31,441 nt of DNA from DASUXA01 sp036378155. Lineage in GTDB: Bacteria; Actinomycetota; Actinomycetes; Mycobacteriales; Micromonosporaceae. The notes under the pieces are model-generated. The model saw only the letters and a list, made by a program, of their open reading frames with translations. It was not told where the DNA came from and made no database searches. Positions 8,065 to 15,089 of the stretch are shown piece by piece (positions within the stretch are counted from its first letter, which is position 1; each line of letters starts with the position of its first letter). Position numbers and translations under genes: made by a program. The stretch spans positions 1-31,441 of the forward strand of contig DASUXA010000041.1 of assembly GCA_036378155.1 (NCBI GenBank). The letters run 5' to 3'.

Positions 8065-8586
8065 ATGCTGCTCGTCATCGGCCGCATCGTGCGTCCGCAC
8101 GGGGTACGCGGCGAAGTCGTGGTCGAGGTGCGCACGGACGAACCGGCTGACCGGTACGCGCCGGGCTCGGTGCTGGTCACCGACCCGGCGCAGGCCGGTC
8201 CGCTGACCGTCGAGGCGGCTCGACCGCACACGTCCGGCGGGCGGGACCGGCTGATCGTCGCGTTCGACGGGGTGTACGACCGGGACGGCGCGGACCTGCT
8301 GCGCGGCGTCCTGCTGTGCGTGGACAGCGCGGACGTGCCCGCCCCGGAACACCCGGACGAGTACCACGACTTCCAGCTCGTCGGGCTCACCGCGGTGACC
8401 CCGGACGGCGAGGCGCTGGGCGAGGTGGTCGCGGTCGACCACGCGCCAGCCTCCGACCTGCTGGTGCTGCGCCGGCCGCAGGGCGGTACCGCCCTGGTGC
8501 CGTTCGTCACCGCGATCGTTCCCGAGGTCGACCTGGCGGGTCGCCGGATCGTCGTCGATCCGCCGCCCGGCCTGCTGGACCTGTGA
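8065..8586 (+). CDS. rimM: Ribosome maturation factor RimM
   Basis: A 173-residue protein starting at the ATG 9 nt after khpA. The N-terminal RimM domain opens with LLVIGRIVRPHGVRGEVVVE, and the C-terminal PRC-barrel includes the DEYHDFQLVGL segment (about residue 96), VVAVDHAPASDLLVL and LVPFVTAIVPEVDL. RimM binds S19 and promotes maturation of the 30S head. No clear Shine-Dalgarno precedes it, so coupling to the upstream gene is likely. Ordered rpsP-khpA-rimM-trmD-rplS as in most actinobacteria. Confidence 0.96.
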   Translation: MLLVIGRIVRPHGVRGEVVVEVRTDEPADRYAPGSVLVTDPAQAGPLTVEAARPHTSGGRDRLIVAFDGVYDRDGADLLRGVLLCVDSADVPAPEHPDEYHDFQLVGLTAVTPDGEALGEVVAVDHAPASDLLVLRRPQGGTALVPFVTAIVPEVDLAGRRIVVDPPPGLLDL

Positions 8587-8644
8587 CCCGTCCGGCAGCG
8601 GTACCGGCACGTCGTCGGGTCGCCGACGCGGAGCGGAGCGAGCG

Positions 8645-9409
8645 ATGAGGGTCGACGTCGTTACGATCTTTCCCCAGTACCTGGCGCCGCTCGACCTGTC
8701 CCTGATCGGTCGGGCGCGCGAGGCGGGGCTGCTCGACCTCGTGGTACACGACCTGCGGAACTGGACCACGGACGTGCACCGGACCGTGGACGACACCCCG
8801 TACGGCGGTGGACCGGGCATGGTCATGCGCCCGGAGCCGTGGGGTCGGGCGTTGGACGAGGTCGCGCCGGACGACTGCCGACTGGTGGTACCGAGTCCCG
8901 CCGGTATCCCGTTCACCCAGGCGATCGCCCGCGAACTGGCGGGCGAGCCGCGCCTGGTGTTCGCCTGCGGGCGGTACGAAGGCATCGACCAGCGGGTCGT
9001 CGACCATGCCGCGACCCGGATGCGGGTCACCGAGTTGTCGATCGGCGACTACGTGCTGTTCGGCGGCGAGGTGGCGGTACTGGTGATCCTCGAAGCCGTC
9101 ACCCGGCTGCTGCCCGGCGTGCTCGGCAACGCCGACTCGCTGGTCGAGGAGTCGCACGCGGACGGGCTCCTGGAAGCCCCGGTGTACACCAAGCCGGCGC
9201 AGTGGCGCGGACTGGCGGTACCGGAGATCCTCCGCTCCGGCGACCACGCCAGGATCGCCCGGTGGCGGCGTGACCAGGCGTTGCTGCGTACCGCGCAGCG
9301 CCGCCCCGACCTGCTCGCCGCGCTGCCGCCGGACGCGCTCGACCGGCGTGACGTCGCGGTGCTCGGCGGGGCCGGATTTCAGGTCGCCGGGCAACGTATG
9401 GCAGAGTAG
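8645..9409 (+). CDS. trmD: tRNA (guanine-N1-)-methyltransferase TrmD
   Basis: A 254-residue SPOUT-class enzyme making m1G37 in tRNAs from S-adenosylmethionine, which prevents +1 frameshifting. It starts VDVVTIFPQYL. The trefoil-knot region is clear: the GRYEGIDQRV segment (about residues 111-120), then LSIGDYVLFGGEVAVL and the LLPGVLGN segment. The PYGGGPGMVMRPEP stretch near 57-70 is also family-typical. The ATG at 8645 is preceded by GAGCGGAGCGAG, a loose Shine-Dalgarno. The C terminus ends just before the rplS leader and may contain the rplS -10. Confidence 0.97.
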   Translation: MRVDVVTIFPQYLAPLDLSLIGRAREAGLLDLVVHDLRNWTTDVHRTVDDTPYGGGPGMVMRPEPWGRALDEVAPDDCRLVVPSPAGIPFTQAIARELAGEPRLVFACGRYEGIDQRVVDHAATRMRVTELSIGDYVLFGGEVAVLVILEAVTRLLPGVLGNADSLVEESHADGLLEAPVYTKPAQWRGLAVPEILRSGDHARIARWRRDQALLRTAQRRPDLLAALPPDALDRRDVAVLGGAGFQVAGQRMAE

Positions 9410-9514
9410 TGGGGTTGCCGCGGACGACCCGCTGGGTTGCCGCGCCCATGTCAGCAAGTGTCAGACCACGCGCGCCGCTGCCGGCGCGCCTTGAAGCTCA
9501 AGGAAGCAGCAGCG
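9402..9514 (+). promoter_or_regulatory. Structured leader of rplS with possible promoter
   Basis: CAGAGT at 9402-9407 (end of trmD) is a possible -10. Then follow an 11-bp direct repeat GGGTTGCCGCG (9412-9422 and 9434-9444, pitch 22 nt), a perfect 8-bp hairpin GCGCGCCG/CGGCGCGC (9470-9477 with 9482-9489, CTGC loop) and a second hairpin CCTTGA/TCAAGG (9489-9494 with 9498-9503). The second stem contains the AAGG of the Shine-Dalgarno for rplS. This resembles an autoregulatory ribosomal-protein leader, but only structure, not function, is seen. Confidence 0.5.
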
Positions 9515-9871
9515 ATGAACACGCTGGACGCCCTGGACACACAGTCGCTCCGGACCGACATCCCGGACTTCCGGGCCGGCGACACGGTCAAGGTTCACGC
9601 GCGCGTCGTGGAAGGTAGCCGTTCCCGGGTCCAGATCTTCCAGGGCGTCGTCATCCGGCGTCAGGGGTCGGGGCTGCGCGAGACGTTCACGGTCCGCAAG
9701 GTCAGCTTCGGCGTCGGCGTCGAGCGGACCTACGCGGTACACAGCCCCGGCGTCGACCGGATCGAGGTCGTCACCCGTGGCGACGTTCGCCGGGCCAAGC
9801 TGTACTACCTGCGCGCACTGCGCGGTAAGAAGGCGAAGGTCAAGGAGAAGCGGGAGAAGGTCGCCAGCTGA
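9515..9871 (+). CDS. rplS: 50S ribosomal protein L19
   Basis: A 118-residue protein. ATG at 9515 is chosen since L19 homology begins with NTLDALDTQSL and AAGGAAG lies about 10 nt upstream; an in-frame extension to 9437 would run through the leader. Hallmarks: FRAGDTVKVHARVVEG, RVQIFQGVVIRRQG, VRKVSFGVGVERTY and the C-terminal KLYYLRALRGKKAKVKEKR. L19 sits at the 30S-50S interface. The gene ends the rpsP cluster and is followed by a hairpin and a separate leaderless promoter for lepB. Confidence 0.98.
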   Translation: MNTLDALDTQSLRTDIPDFRAGDTVKVHARVVEGSRSRVQIFQGVVIRRQGSGLRETFTVRKVSFGVGVERTYAVHSPGVDRIEVVTRGDVRRAKLYYLRALRGKKAKVKEKREKVAS

Positions 9872-9882
9872 CCGCTGTCACC

Positions 9883-9921
9883 GGGTTCCGGCGGCGGCGC
9901 AGGCGCGCCGAGCCGGAATCC
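9883..9921 (+). terminator. Hairpin terminator after rplS
   Basis: GGGTTCCGGC at 9883-9892 pairs with GCCGGAATCC at 9912-9921, 10 bp with one G-U pair. The loop contains the self-complementary GGCGCGCC. No T-tract. Confidence 0.5.
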
Positions 9922-9964
9922 TCGCCAGCCGAACACCGGAGTGACGAACGTGGCGGGTGCCACC

Positions 9965-9970
9965 TAAGCT
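9965..9970 (+). promoter_or_regulatory. Leaderless -10 (TAAGCT) for lepB pair
   Basis: TAAGCT ends exactly 7 nt before the ATG at 9978. GTGACG at 9941-9946 is a possible -35 with an 18-nt spacer. No Shine-Dalgarno lies before the ATG. This supports the 9978 start over the in-frame GTG at 9957, which would precede the -10. Confidence 0.55.
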
Positions 9971-9977
9971 GCCGGTG

Positions 9978-11006
9978 ATGGACAGCGAGGGCTACGACCG
10001 CAGCGACCGCGGCGACGATACCTACCCGTACTACCGCTCGCAGCCACCGGCCGCGGGCGGTAGTCGTGTTTCCGATCCGCAGCCCGACGCCGCTGGTGAC
10101 GAGCAGATGTCCTGGCGGCACCGCGCGATGCGTCGGCGTCGCGACATGCCCGCGTGGCAGGAGCTCCCGCTGCTGCTCATCGTCGCGTTCTCGCTCGCGG
10201 TGCTGATCCGCACCTTTCTGTTCCAGGCCTTCTACATCCCTTCCGGCTCGATGGAGAACACGCTGCTCGTCGGCGACCGGGTGCTGGTGAACAAGGTGGT
10301 GTACGACACGCGCACGCCGAAGCGCGGCGAGGTCGTGGTGTTCAAGGGCACCGACAACTGGGCGCCGGAGTACGCCCCGGACCCCAATACCGGCTTCTTC
10401 TCCAAGCTCGGGCACTCCATCGGCGACCTCGTCGGCATCAGCCAGCCCGGCGAGAAGGACTTCATCAAGCGCGTCATCGGGCTGCCCGGCGACACGGTGG
10501 CGTGCTGCGACGTCAACGGACACGTCACCGTCAACGGGTACCCGTTGGACGAGCCGTACGTCACCGACGACTCGCCGTTGGACGCCCCGCCCGACCCGAG
10601 GCAGTGCCGGTCGCGCCGGTTCGGCCCGGTGACCGTGGAACCGGGGCAGATGTTCGTCATGGGCGACCACCGGTTGGTGTCGCAGGATTCGCGCTGCCAG
10701 GGGCAGGTACCGATCGACAACATCATCGGTCGCGCGTTCGTGATCGTCTGGCCCAGCGGGCGCTGGGGCACGCTGCCGGTACCACCGACGTTCGCGAAGG
10801 TACCCAAGCCGTACTCGTTGGGTCCGATCGCGCCGCACCGGGCGATGCCCGACGGCGAGCACGTCACTACGGCATCCGGCCCGGTACCGACCAGCTCCGT
10901 CCCACTTGACGCGGGCGGTGCCGTGGTCCTGCTCGCTGTGGCGCCTTTCGCTACGCACCGTGCCCGACGGGCGCGTCGTCGGCGGCGTCGTACGCTTCCC
11001 GAGTGA
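9978..11006 (+). CDS. lepB: Signal peptidase I (first of a tandem pair)
   Basis: A 342-residue membrane serine protease removing signal peptides from exported proteins. Residues 1-55 are a polar cytoplasmic tail, and about 62-82 a transmembrane helix. The catalytic serine is Ser91 in PSGSMENTLL and the general base Lys164 in FIKRVIGLPGD. GDHR in VMGDHRLVSQDSR is box E. After the catalytic domain comes a hydrophobic stretch (AGGAVVLLAVAPFA) ending in an Arg-rich tail, which suggests a second C-terminal membrane anchor like some actinobacterial Sip proteins. The stop overlaps the start of the next lepB. Confidence 0.93.
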   Translation: MDSEGYDRSDRGDDTYPYYRSQPPAAGGSRVSDPQPDAAGDEQMSWRHRAMRRRRDMPAWQELPLLLIVAFSLAVLIRTFLFQAFYIPSGSMENTLLVGDRVLVNKVVYDTRTPKRGEVVVFKGTDNWAPEYAPDPNTGFFSKLGHSIGDLVGISQPGEKDFIKRVIGLPGDTVACCDVNGHVTVNGYPLDEPYVTDDSPLDAPPDPRQCRSRRFGPVTVEPGQMFVMGDHRLVSQDSRCQGQVPIDNIIGRAFVIVWPSGRWGTLPVPPTFAKVPKPYSLGPIAPHRAMPDGEHVTTASGPVPTSSVPLDAGGAVVLLAVAPFATHRARRARRRRRRTLPE

Positions 11007-11644
11007 TTGACGAGCAGACCCGGTCCCGCAACACCTTCTGGCGCGAACTTCCCATCCTGCTCGCCGTGGCCGTGATCGTCGCGGTCGTGGTGCGTGCCTT
11101 CGTGTTGCAGACGTTCTACATCCCGTCCGAGTCCATGGAGCACACGCTCAACATCAACGACCGGGTGCTGGTCAATAAGCTGGTGTACGACTTCCGGTCG
11201 CCGCACCGGGGCGAGATCATCGTCTTCACCTCTCCACCGTCGTGGCGCGGCGATCCGAACGAGAAGGACTTCATCAAGCGGGTCATCGGGGTGGGCGGCG
11301 ACCACGTGGTGTGCTGCGACGCCCAGGAGCGCATCACCGTCAACGGGCACCCGCTCGACGAGACGTACCTGTTCACCGAGGACGGTCGATCCGACCTGCC
11401 GAGCGAGCAGCCGTTCGACGTGGTGGTGCCGAAGGGGCGGCTGTGGGTGATGGGCGACCACCGGTCGCGGTCGGGGGACTCGCGCGAGCAGTACCTGCGC
11501 ACCAACAAGGACGTGATGGCGTCGACGATCTCGGACAGCGCCGTCATCGGACGCGCCTTCGTGCTGTTCTGGCCGGTCAGCAGGGCGACGTGGCTCACCG
11601 TCCCGGACACTTTCGACAAGGTGCCCAGCCCGCATTCCGGATGA
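11003..11644 (+). CDS. lepB: Signal peptidase I (second of a tandem pair)
   Basis: A 213-residue paralogue whose GTG start overlaps the TGA of the first lepB (GTGA), so the two are translationally coupled. Transmembrane helix at about residues 14-34, catalytic Ser44 in PSESMEHTL, Lys92 in FIKRVIGVGGD and box E VMGDHRSRSGDSR are all intact. It lacks the long N-terminal tail and the C-terminal hydrophobic anchor of its neighbour, and is 130 residues shorter. Duplicated signal peptidases downstream of rplS are known in streptomycetes, where they differ in substrate preference. ATGA at its stop starts a further small ORF. Confidence 0.94.
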   Translation: MIDEQTRSRNTFWRELPILLAVAVIVAVVVRAFVLQTFYIPSESMEHTLNINDRVLVNKLVYDFRSPHRGEIIVFTSPPSWRGDPNEKDFIKRVIGVGGDHVVCCDAQERITVNGHPLDETYLFTEDGRSDLPSEQPFDVVVPKGRLWVMGDHRSRSGDSREQYLRTNKDVMASTISDSAVIGRAFVLFWPVSRATWLTVPDTFDKVPSPHSG

Positions 11645-11811
11645 CCGTCGGCGACCTCGACCGTGCCGGGGTCGTCGGGGACGTCCGGGCCAGGTCGAAC
11701 CCGCAGTCGGGGGACGTCGCCGTTGGGGTCGACGTCTCCGTCCCCGGTCCGCGCGGGGTCGACCTCGCCGTCCCCGGTCCGCGTCGCCTCGTACCCTGGT
11801 CCCCGTGGTGA
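11641..11811 (+). CDS. Small coupled ORF, unknown function (56 aa)
   Basis: ATG at 11641 overlaps the stop of the second lepB (ATGA) and the stop at 11809-11811 overlaps the NUDIX start, so it would bridge the two genes with no gap. The peptide is hydrophilic with an internal duplication, GVDVSVPGPR followed by GVDLAVPGPR, encoded by the 30-bp tandem repeat at 11725-11784. It has no recognisable domain, signal or membrane segment. It could be a real small protein, a coupling device, or simply open spacer in GC-rich DNA; the last is quite possible. Confidence 0.25.
   Translation: MTVGDLDRAGVVGDVRARSNPQSGDVAVGVDVSVPGPRGVDLAVPGPRRLVPWSPW
11725..11784 (+). repeat. 30-bp tandem direct repeat (two copies)
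   Basis: Units 11725-11754 and 11755-11784 both run GGGGTCGAC, six variable bases, then GTCCCCGGTCCGCG plus one base. They differ at a few positions only. The period is a multiple of three, keeping the frame of the overlapping 56-codon ORF. Confidence 0.85.
11792..11797 (+). promoter_or_regulatory. Leaderless -10 (TACCCT) for NUDIX-rnhB-DUF2469
   Basis: TACCCT ends 7 nt before the GTG at 11805, inside the small upstream ORF. It fits the leaderless pattern, and fixes the NUDIX start at 11805 rather than the adjacent GTG at 11808. Confidence 0.45.
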
Positions 11812-12263
11812 CCGAGCCGATCTCTCGCCCGGCGGCCCGGGTTCTGGTGGTCGACGCCGCTGATCGGGTCCTGCTGTTGCACGGGTTCGATCCAGCCTGC
11901 CCGGAGGACGAGTTCTGGTTGACCCCGGGTGGTGGCATCGACCCCGGCGAGACCGCCGCGCAGGCCGCCGCGAGAGAGCTGTACGAGGAGACCGGGTTGC
12001 TGGTCGAACCGGGAAAGCTCGGCCCGGTGGTGTACAGCGAGCTGGTCGAGTTCCCGTTCGACGGCGCCCACTACCGCGCCGAGCAGGAGTTCTTCCTGCT
12101 CCGCGTGCAGTCGTGGGAGGTCGCTCCGGCGCACTTCACCGAGGTGGAACTGCGCTCGATGGTCGGTCATCGGTGGTGGACGATCGAGGAGTTGGAGTCG
12201 ACCGAGGAGCACTACTACCCGGAGGATCTGCCGATGCTGCTGCGCGACCTGGCGGTCCGGTGA
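11805..12263 (+). CDS. NUDIX hydrolase
   Basis: A 152-residue protein with a complete NUDIX box, GGGIDPGETAAQAAARELYEETGL in two overlapping pieces (Gly at about 43, Glu48, REL at 57-59, EET at 61-63). The catalytic glutamates that bind Mg2+ are all present. It should hydrolyse a nucleoside diphosphate linked to some other group; the substrate (oxidised nucleotide, sugar nucleotide or cap-like compound) is not evident. The stop overlaps the rnhB start (TGATG), so the two are coupled. A NUDIX gene at this site is common in actinomycetes. Confidence 0.92.
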   Translation: MVTEPISRPAARVLVVDAADRVLLLHGFDPACPEDEFWLTPGGGIDPGETAAQAAARELYEETGLLVEPGKLGPVVYSELVEFPFDGAHYRAEQEFFLLRVQSWEVAPAHFTEVELRSMVGHRWWTIEELESTEEHYYPEDLPMLLRDLAVR

Positions 12264-13075
12264 TGCTGGCGCCCACCCGCACCGTGGTACACCGTGGTAG
12301 CGGTCTGTACGCGCTGGAGCGCGCCCTGCAGCGACGCGGCTTCGCGCGGGTCGCCGGCGCGGACGAGGCCGGACGGGGCGCCTGCGCCGGTCCGCTGGTC
12401 GCGGGCGCGGTCATCCTGCCGCCCGGTCGGCGTGGCGAGATCGACGAGTTGGCGGACTCGAAGCTGCTCACCCCGCTGGCCAGGGAGCGGGTGTACCAGG
12501 CGGTCGTGGAGCGCGCCGTGGCGTGGTCCGTGGTGGCGATCCCGCCTGGCGACGTCGACTCGCGTGGACTGCACGTGTGCAACCTGGCGGCGATGCGACG
12601 CGCTCTCGCCGGGCTCGCGGTACGACCGGATTACGTGCTCACCGACGGCTTCCCGGTCGACGGGCTGGGGGTGCCGGGGCTCGCCGTGTGGAAAGGCGAC
12701 CAGGTCGCGGCATGCGTCGCGGCGGCGAGCGTGATCGCGAAGGTGACCCGGGACCGGATGATGCGCGACCTGGACACGAGGTGGCCGCAGTACGGATTCG
12801 CCGAGCACAAGGGGTACGTGACGCCGGAACACAACGCCGCGCTGCGCGAGCACGGACCGTGCCCCGAGCATCGGCTTTCCTACGCGAACGTGGCCGCGGT
12901 CGGCGCTCGGCGCGAGGATGGGCAGGCGAGGCACCGGGGTGGGCACGAATCGGCGGAGGATACGGATGCCGGTTCGGGGTCCGCTGAGGGTACCGTCGGC
13001 GTGGCGCTGGAGCTTGTGGCGCCAGGCGAGCGGGGCGTGAACGACAATGGCGGCATGGAGGGCGGGCGACAATGA
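12263..13075 (+). CDS. rnhB: Ribonuclease HII
   Basis: A 270-residue enzyme cleaving RNA in RNA-DNA hybrids and starting removal of misincorporated ribonucleotides. The ATG at 12263 overlaps the NUDIX stop. The signature VAGADEAGRGACAGPLVAGAV gives Asp34 and Glu35; further acidic residues lie in VLTDGFPVDG and KVTRDRMM. The end GYVTPEHNAALREHGPCPEHR is family-typical. After about residue 215 comes a 55-residue tail rich in Gly, Glu and Ser (EDGQARHRGGHESAEDTDAG) beyond the usual domain, probably disordered. The stop overlaps the next gene by 4 nt. Confidence 0.95.
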   Translation: MLAPTRTVVHRGSGLYALERALQRRGFARVAGADEAGRGACAGPLVAGAVILPPGRRGEIDELADSKLLTPLARERVYQAVVERAVAWSVVAIPPGDVDSRGLHVCNLAAMRRALAGLAVRPDYVLTDGFPVDGLGVPGLAVWKGDQVAACVAAASVIAKVTRDRMMRDLDTRWPQYGFAEHKGYVTPEHNAALREHGPCPEHRLSYANVAAVGARREDGQARHRGGHESAEDTDAGSGSAEGTVGVALELVAPGERGVNDNGGMEGGRQ

Positions 13076-13392
13076 GCGCGGAAGATCTCGAGAAGTACGA
13101 GACCGAGATGGAGCTGCAGCTCTACCGGGAGTACCGCGACATCGTGCGCCAGTTCTCCTACGTCGTGGAGACCGAGCGGCGGTTCTACCTGGCGAACCAG
13201 GTCGACCTGCACGTCCGTAACTCGGACGGCGAGGTCTACTTCGAGGTCGAGATGCACGACGCGTGGGTGTGGGACATGTACCGCCCCGCCCGTTTTGTCA
13301 AGAATGTGCGGGTAATGACGTTCAAGGACGTCAACGTCGAGGAACTCGAGAAGCCGGACATCTCTCTGCCGACCGACTCGACGTTCGGCTGA
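13072..13392 (+). CDS. DUF2469 family conserved actinobacterial protein
   Basis: A 106-residue acidic protein starting with ATGA overlap on rnhB. It opens SAEDLEKYETEMELQLYREY and contains RQFSYVVETERRFYLANQVD and FEVEMHDAWVWDMYRPARF, a sequence extremely conserved in actinobacteria and always near rnhB and yraN. There are many aromatic and acidic residues, no signal peptide or membrane segment and no catalytic motif. Function is unknown; the company of RNase HII suggests nucleic-acid or ribosome metabolism, which is inference only. Confidence 0.93.
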   Translation: MSAEDLEKYETEMELQLYREYRDIVRQFSYVVETERRFYLANQVDLHVRNSDGEVYFEVEMHDAWVWDMYRPARFVKNVRVMTFKDVNVEELEKPDISLPTDSTFG

Positions 13393-13497
13393 CCAGCCTC
13401 GCGCGCGGCGTCGCCCTGCCGGGTCCCGGGCGCGTCGGTCCGGTCCCTCGCGTCGGTCCACGTGCCGCCACCCGTGCCGGACGTCACCGGATCATGC

Positions 13498-13526
13498 CGG
13501 GTCGACACGTGACCGGCGCCGACCCG
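13498..13526. terminator. Bidirectional hairpin between convergent genes
   Basis: CGGGTCG at 13498-13504 pairs with CGACCCG at 13520-13526, a 7-bp stem in the gap between DUF2469 (plus) and the small membrane gene (minus). It could serve both. The remaining sequence of the 136-nt gap shows nothing else. Confidence 0.35.
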
Positions 13527-13528
13527 AC

Positions 13529-13720
13529 TCAGCGGCGGATCGGCGGCGGACCGGAGCGCCTGCCCAGCGACCGCCTCGCCCGGCTGTACAGGTAGACGAC
13601 GCCGCCCACCACGAGCGCGCCGACCAGAACGTAGAACAACAGCCCGATCAGGGCCTTCAGCAGCCACCAGGCGACCAGCCCGACGAGGACCAGTCCCGCC
13701 ACCGCCAGCAGAGCTCGCAT
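13529..13720 (-). CDS. Small membrane protein, unknown
   Basis: A 63-residue protein: MRALLAVAGLVLVGLVAWWLL, a short KAL hinge, then a second hydrophobic stretch (LIGLLFYVLVGALVVGGVVYLY) and a basic tail (RARRSLGRRSGPPPIRR). Two transmembrane helices with a cytoplasmic positive C terminus are likely. GACGAT ends 6 nt before its ATG on the minus strand, close to the leaderless pattern. No family is recognised. Similar small two-helix proteins occur near rnhB in related actinomycetes. Confidence 0.7.
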   Translation of the reverse strand: MRALLAVAGLVLVGLVAWWLLKALIGLLFYVLVGALVVGGVVYLYSRARRSLGRRSGPPPIRR

Positions 13721-13760
13721 GGGTCCATCGTCACACCGTCGGCGCCGTGCGGACAGGGGG

Positions 13761-14267
13761 ATGACCCTGACCTCGACCACGATCGAGCCCCTGGCGGACG
13801 GCGACCCGTCCGCGCTGCTCGCCACCGTGCTCACCGAGCACGACGACTTCTGGGACGGTCGCGACCTGCGCGGTCTGCACCACCCGGTGTGGTTCCGGCA
13901 GTTCTCCGACGCCGGGCTGATGGCGTGGCAGGACGGCGAGGGCGGCACACGCCGGATCGCCGCGTATCTGCTGGGCTCCGTCACCCGCGGCGGCGTCGGG
14001 TACGTGCACCTGATCGCGGTCCGGTCGACCCACCGGCGCGCCGGTCTCGGTCGTGCTCTGTGGGCACGGTTCGTCGAGCGGGCGTGGTCGGCAGGCGCGC
14101 ACAAGGTGCAGGCGATCACCACGCCGACCAATTCCGCCTCGATCGCGTTTCACACGCGGCTCGGCCTCGCCGCCGAACTGATCCCGGACTACGCAGGTCC
14201 GGGCCAGGACCGGGTGCTGTTCCACGCGCGCCTCCAACCGTTACGGGATCGGCTGCGGCAACAGTGA
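13761..14267 (+). CDS. GNAT-family N-acetyltransferase
   Basis: A 168-residue protein. ATG at 13761 is directly preceded by ACAGGGGG, a purine-rich Shine-Dalgarno at very short spacing; an in-frame upstream start at 13719 would overlap the divergent small gene. Acetyl-CoA binding motif A is VHLIAVRSTHRRAGLGRALW (about 90-109, with RRAGLG for the pyrophosphate), and motif B TTPTNSASIAFHTRLGL. The start FWDGRDLRGLHHPVW is shared with actinobacterial GNAT proteins of unknown substrate. It is probably transcribed alone. Confidence 0.88.
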   Translation: MTLTSTTIEPLADGDPSALLATVLTEHDDFWDGRDLRGLHHPVWFRQFSDAGLMAWQDGEGGTRRIAAYLLGSVTRGGVGYVHLIAVRSTHRRAGLGRALWARFVERAWSAGAHKVQAITTPTNSASIAFHTRLGLAAELIPDYAGPGQDRVLFHARLQPLRDRLRQQ

Positions 14268-14291
14268 CCGACCCCGACCGGTACCGCGAGC

Positions 14292-14320
14292 CCGTCCACA
14301 ACCGGTGCCTTCGTCCACAG
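14292..14320 (+). promoter_or_regulatory. TTGTCCACA-type box pair, copy A (upstream of M23 peptidase)
   Basis: CCGTCCACA at 14292-14300 and TCGTCCACA at 14311-14319, same direction, 19-nt pitch. Both fit the actinobacterial DnaA-box pattern (T/C)(T/C)(G/A/C)TCCACA. The 3' box plus G ends 53 nt before the GTG of the M23 gene. A -10-like CATGAT (14361-14366) lies 42 nt after the box and 6 nt before the GTG. No -35 is visible. Two sister copies precede yraN and the membrane gene at 23201. Confidence 0.6.
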
Positions 14321-14372
14321 CTATCGCCGCGACCGCTCCGCGTGCGTCACGCCGCGCGCCCATGATCTCGGC

Positions 14373-15089
14373 GTGACCTCCCAGACCCGGCTCGTCCGAC
14401 TCGCTCTCGCTCTGGTGGCAATCCCGCTCGTCGGCACTGTGGCGCTGGCGTCGGCACAGTCCGCGGCGGCGATGTCCGCCGTCGCACCGACCCACGTCCG
14501 ACCACCCGTTCACGTACCAACCGCGCGATCCGGCTTCGATTGGCCGCTCCCCGGCAGCCCCCGCGTGGTGCGCGGGTTCGATCCGCCGCCGCGTCCATGG
14601 CTGCCCGGGCACCGGGGAGTCGATCTCGCCGGACGCTCGGGCATCGCGGTTCACGCCGCCGGTTCGGGTCGGGTCGCGTTCGCCGGCTCGGTCGCCGGTG
14701 TGGGCGTGGTGAGCATCGACCACGCCGGCGGGCTGCGGACCACGTACGAGCCGGTGGCCGCGACGGTACGGGCGGGGCAGCAGGTCGCCGTGGGCGACGT
14801 GATCGGCCTCCTGCAAGCCGGGCACGTCGGCTGTCCGGTGGCCGTGTGCCTGCACTGGGGGCTGCGCCGGGGCGAGGTGTACCTCGACCCGCTCAGCCTG
14901 CTGGGTCTCGGCCGGGTACGGCTGCTGCCGCTGGACGCGGCCGCCGTCACCCGGTCGCGACCAGGCGGGGCAGCCCCTCGGCGAGCCGGTCGTACTCCTC
15001 CGCGCCGTTGTATACCTGGGCGGACAGGCGCAGAAGGCCGGTGCCGCCCCAGGCGGTCACGGCGACCTCGACGCGCAACTCGTCGCTGA
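14373..15089 (+). CDS. Secreted M23-family metallopeptidase
   Basis: A 238-residue protein, GTG start. Residues 1-34 form a signal peptide (LALALVAIPLVGTVALASAQSAAA). The LytM/M23 domain runs from about 55 to 175: first zinc ligands His80 and Asp84 in GHRGVDLAG, and CLHWGLRRG with His161. The first His of the usual HxH is Cys159 here; His151 (AGHVGCP) may take the catalytic role, as in related actinobacterial members. The last 50 residues (Arg/Pro-rich) are antisense to the convergent gene and unlike the family, which normally ends near RLLPL. Probable cell-wall endopeptidase. Confidence 0.85.
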   Translation: MTSQTRLVRLALALVAIPLVGTVALASAQSAAAMSAVAPTHVRPPVHVPTARSGFDWPLPGSPRVVRGFDPPPRPWLPGHRGVDLAGRSGIAVHAAGSGRVAFAGSVAGVGVVSIDHAGGLRTTYEPVAATVRAGQQVAVGDVIGLLQAGHVGCPVAVCLHWGLRRGEVYLDPLSLLGLGRVRLLPLDAAAVTRSRPGGAAPRRAGRTPPRRCIPGRTGAEGRCRPRRSRRPRRATRR

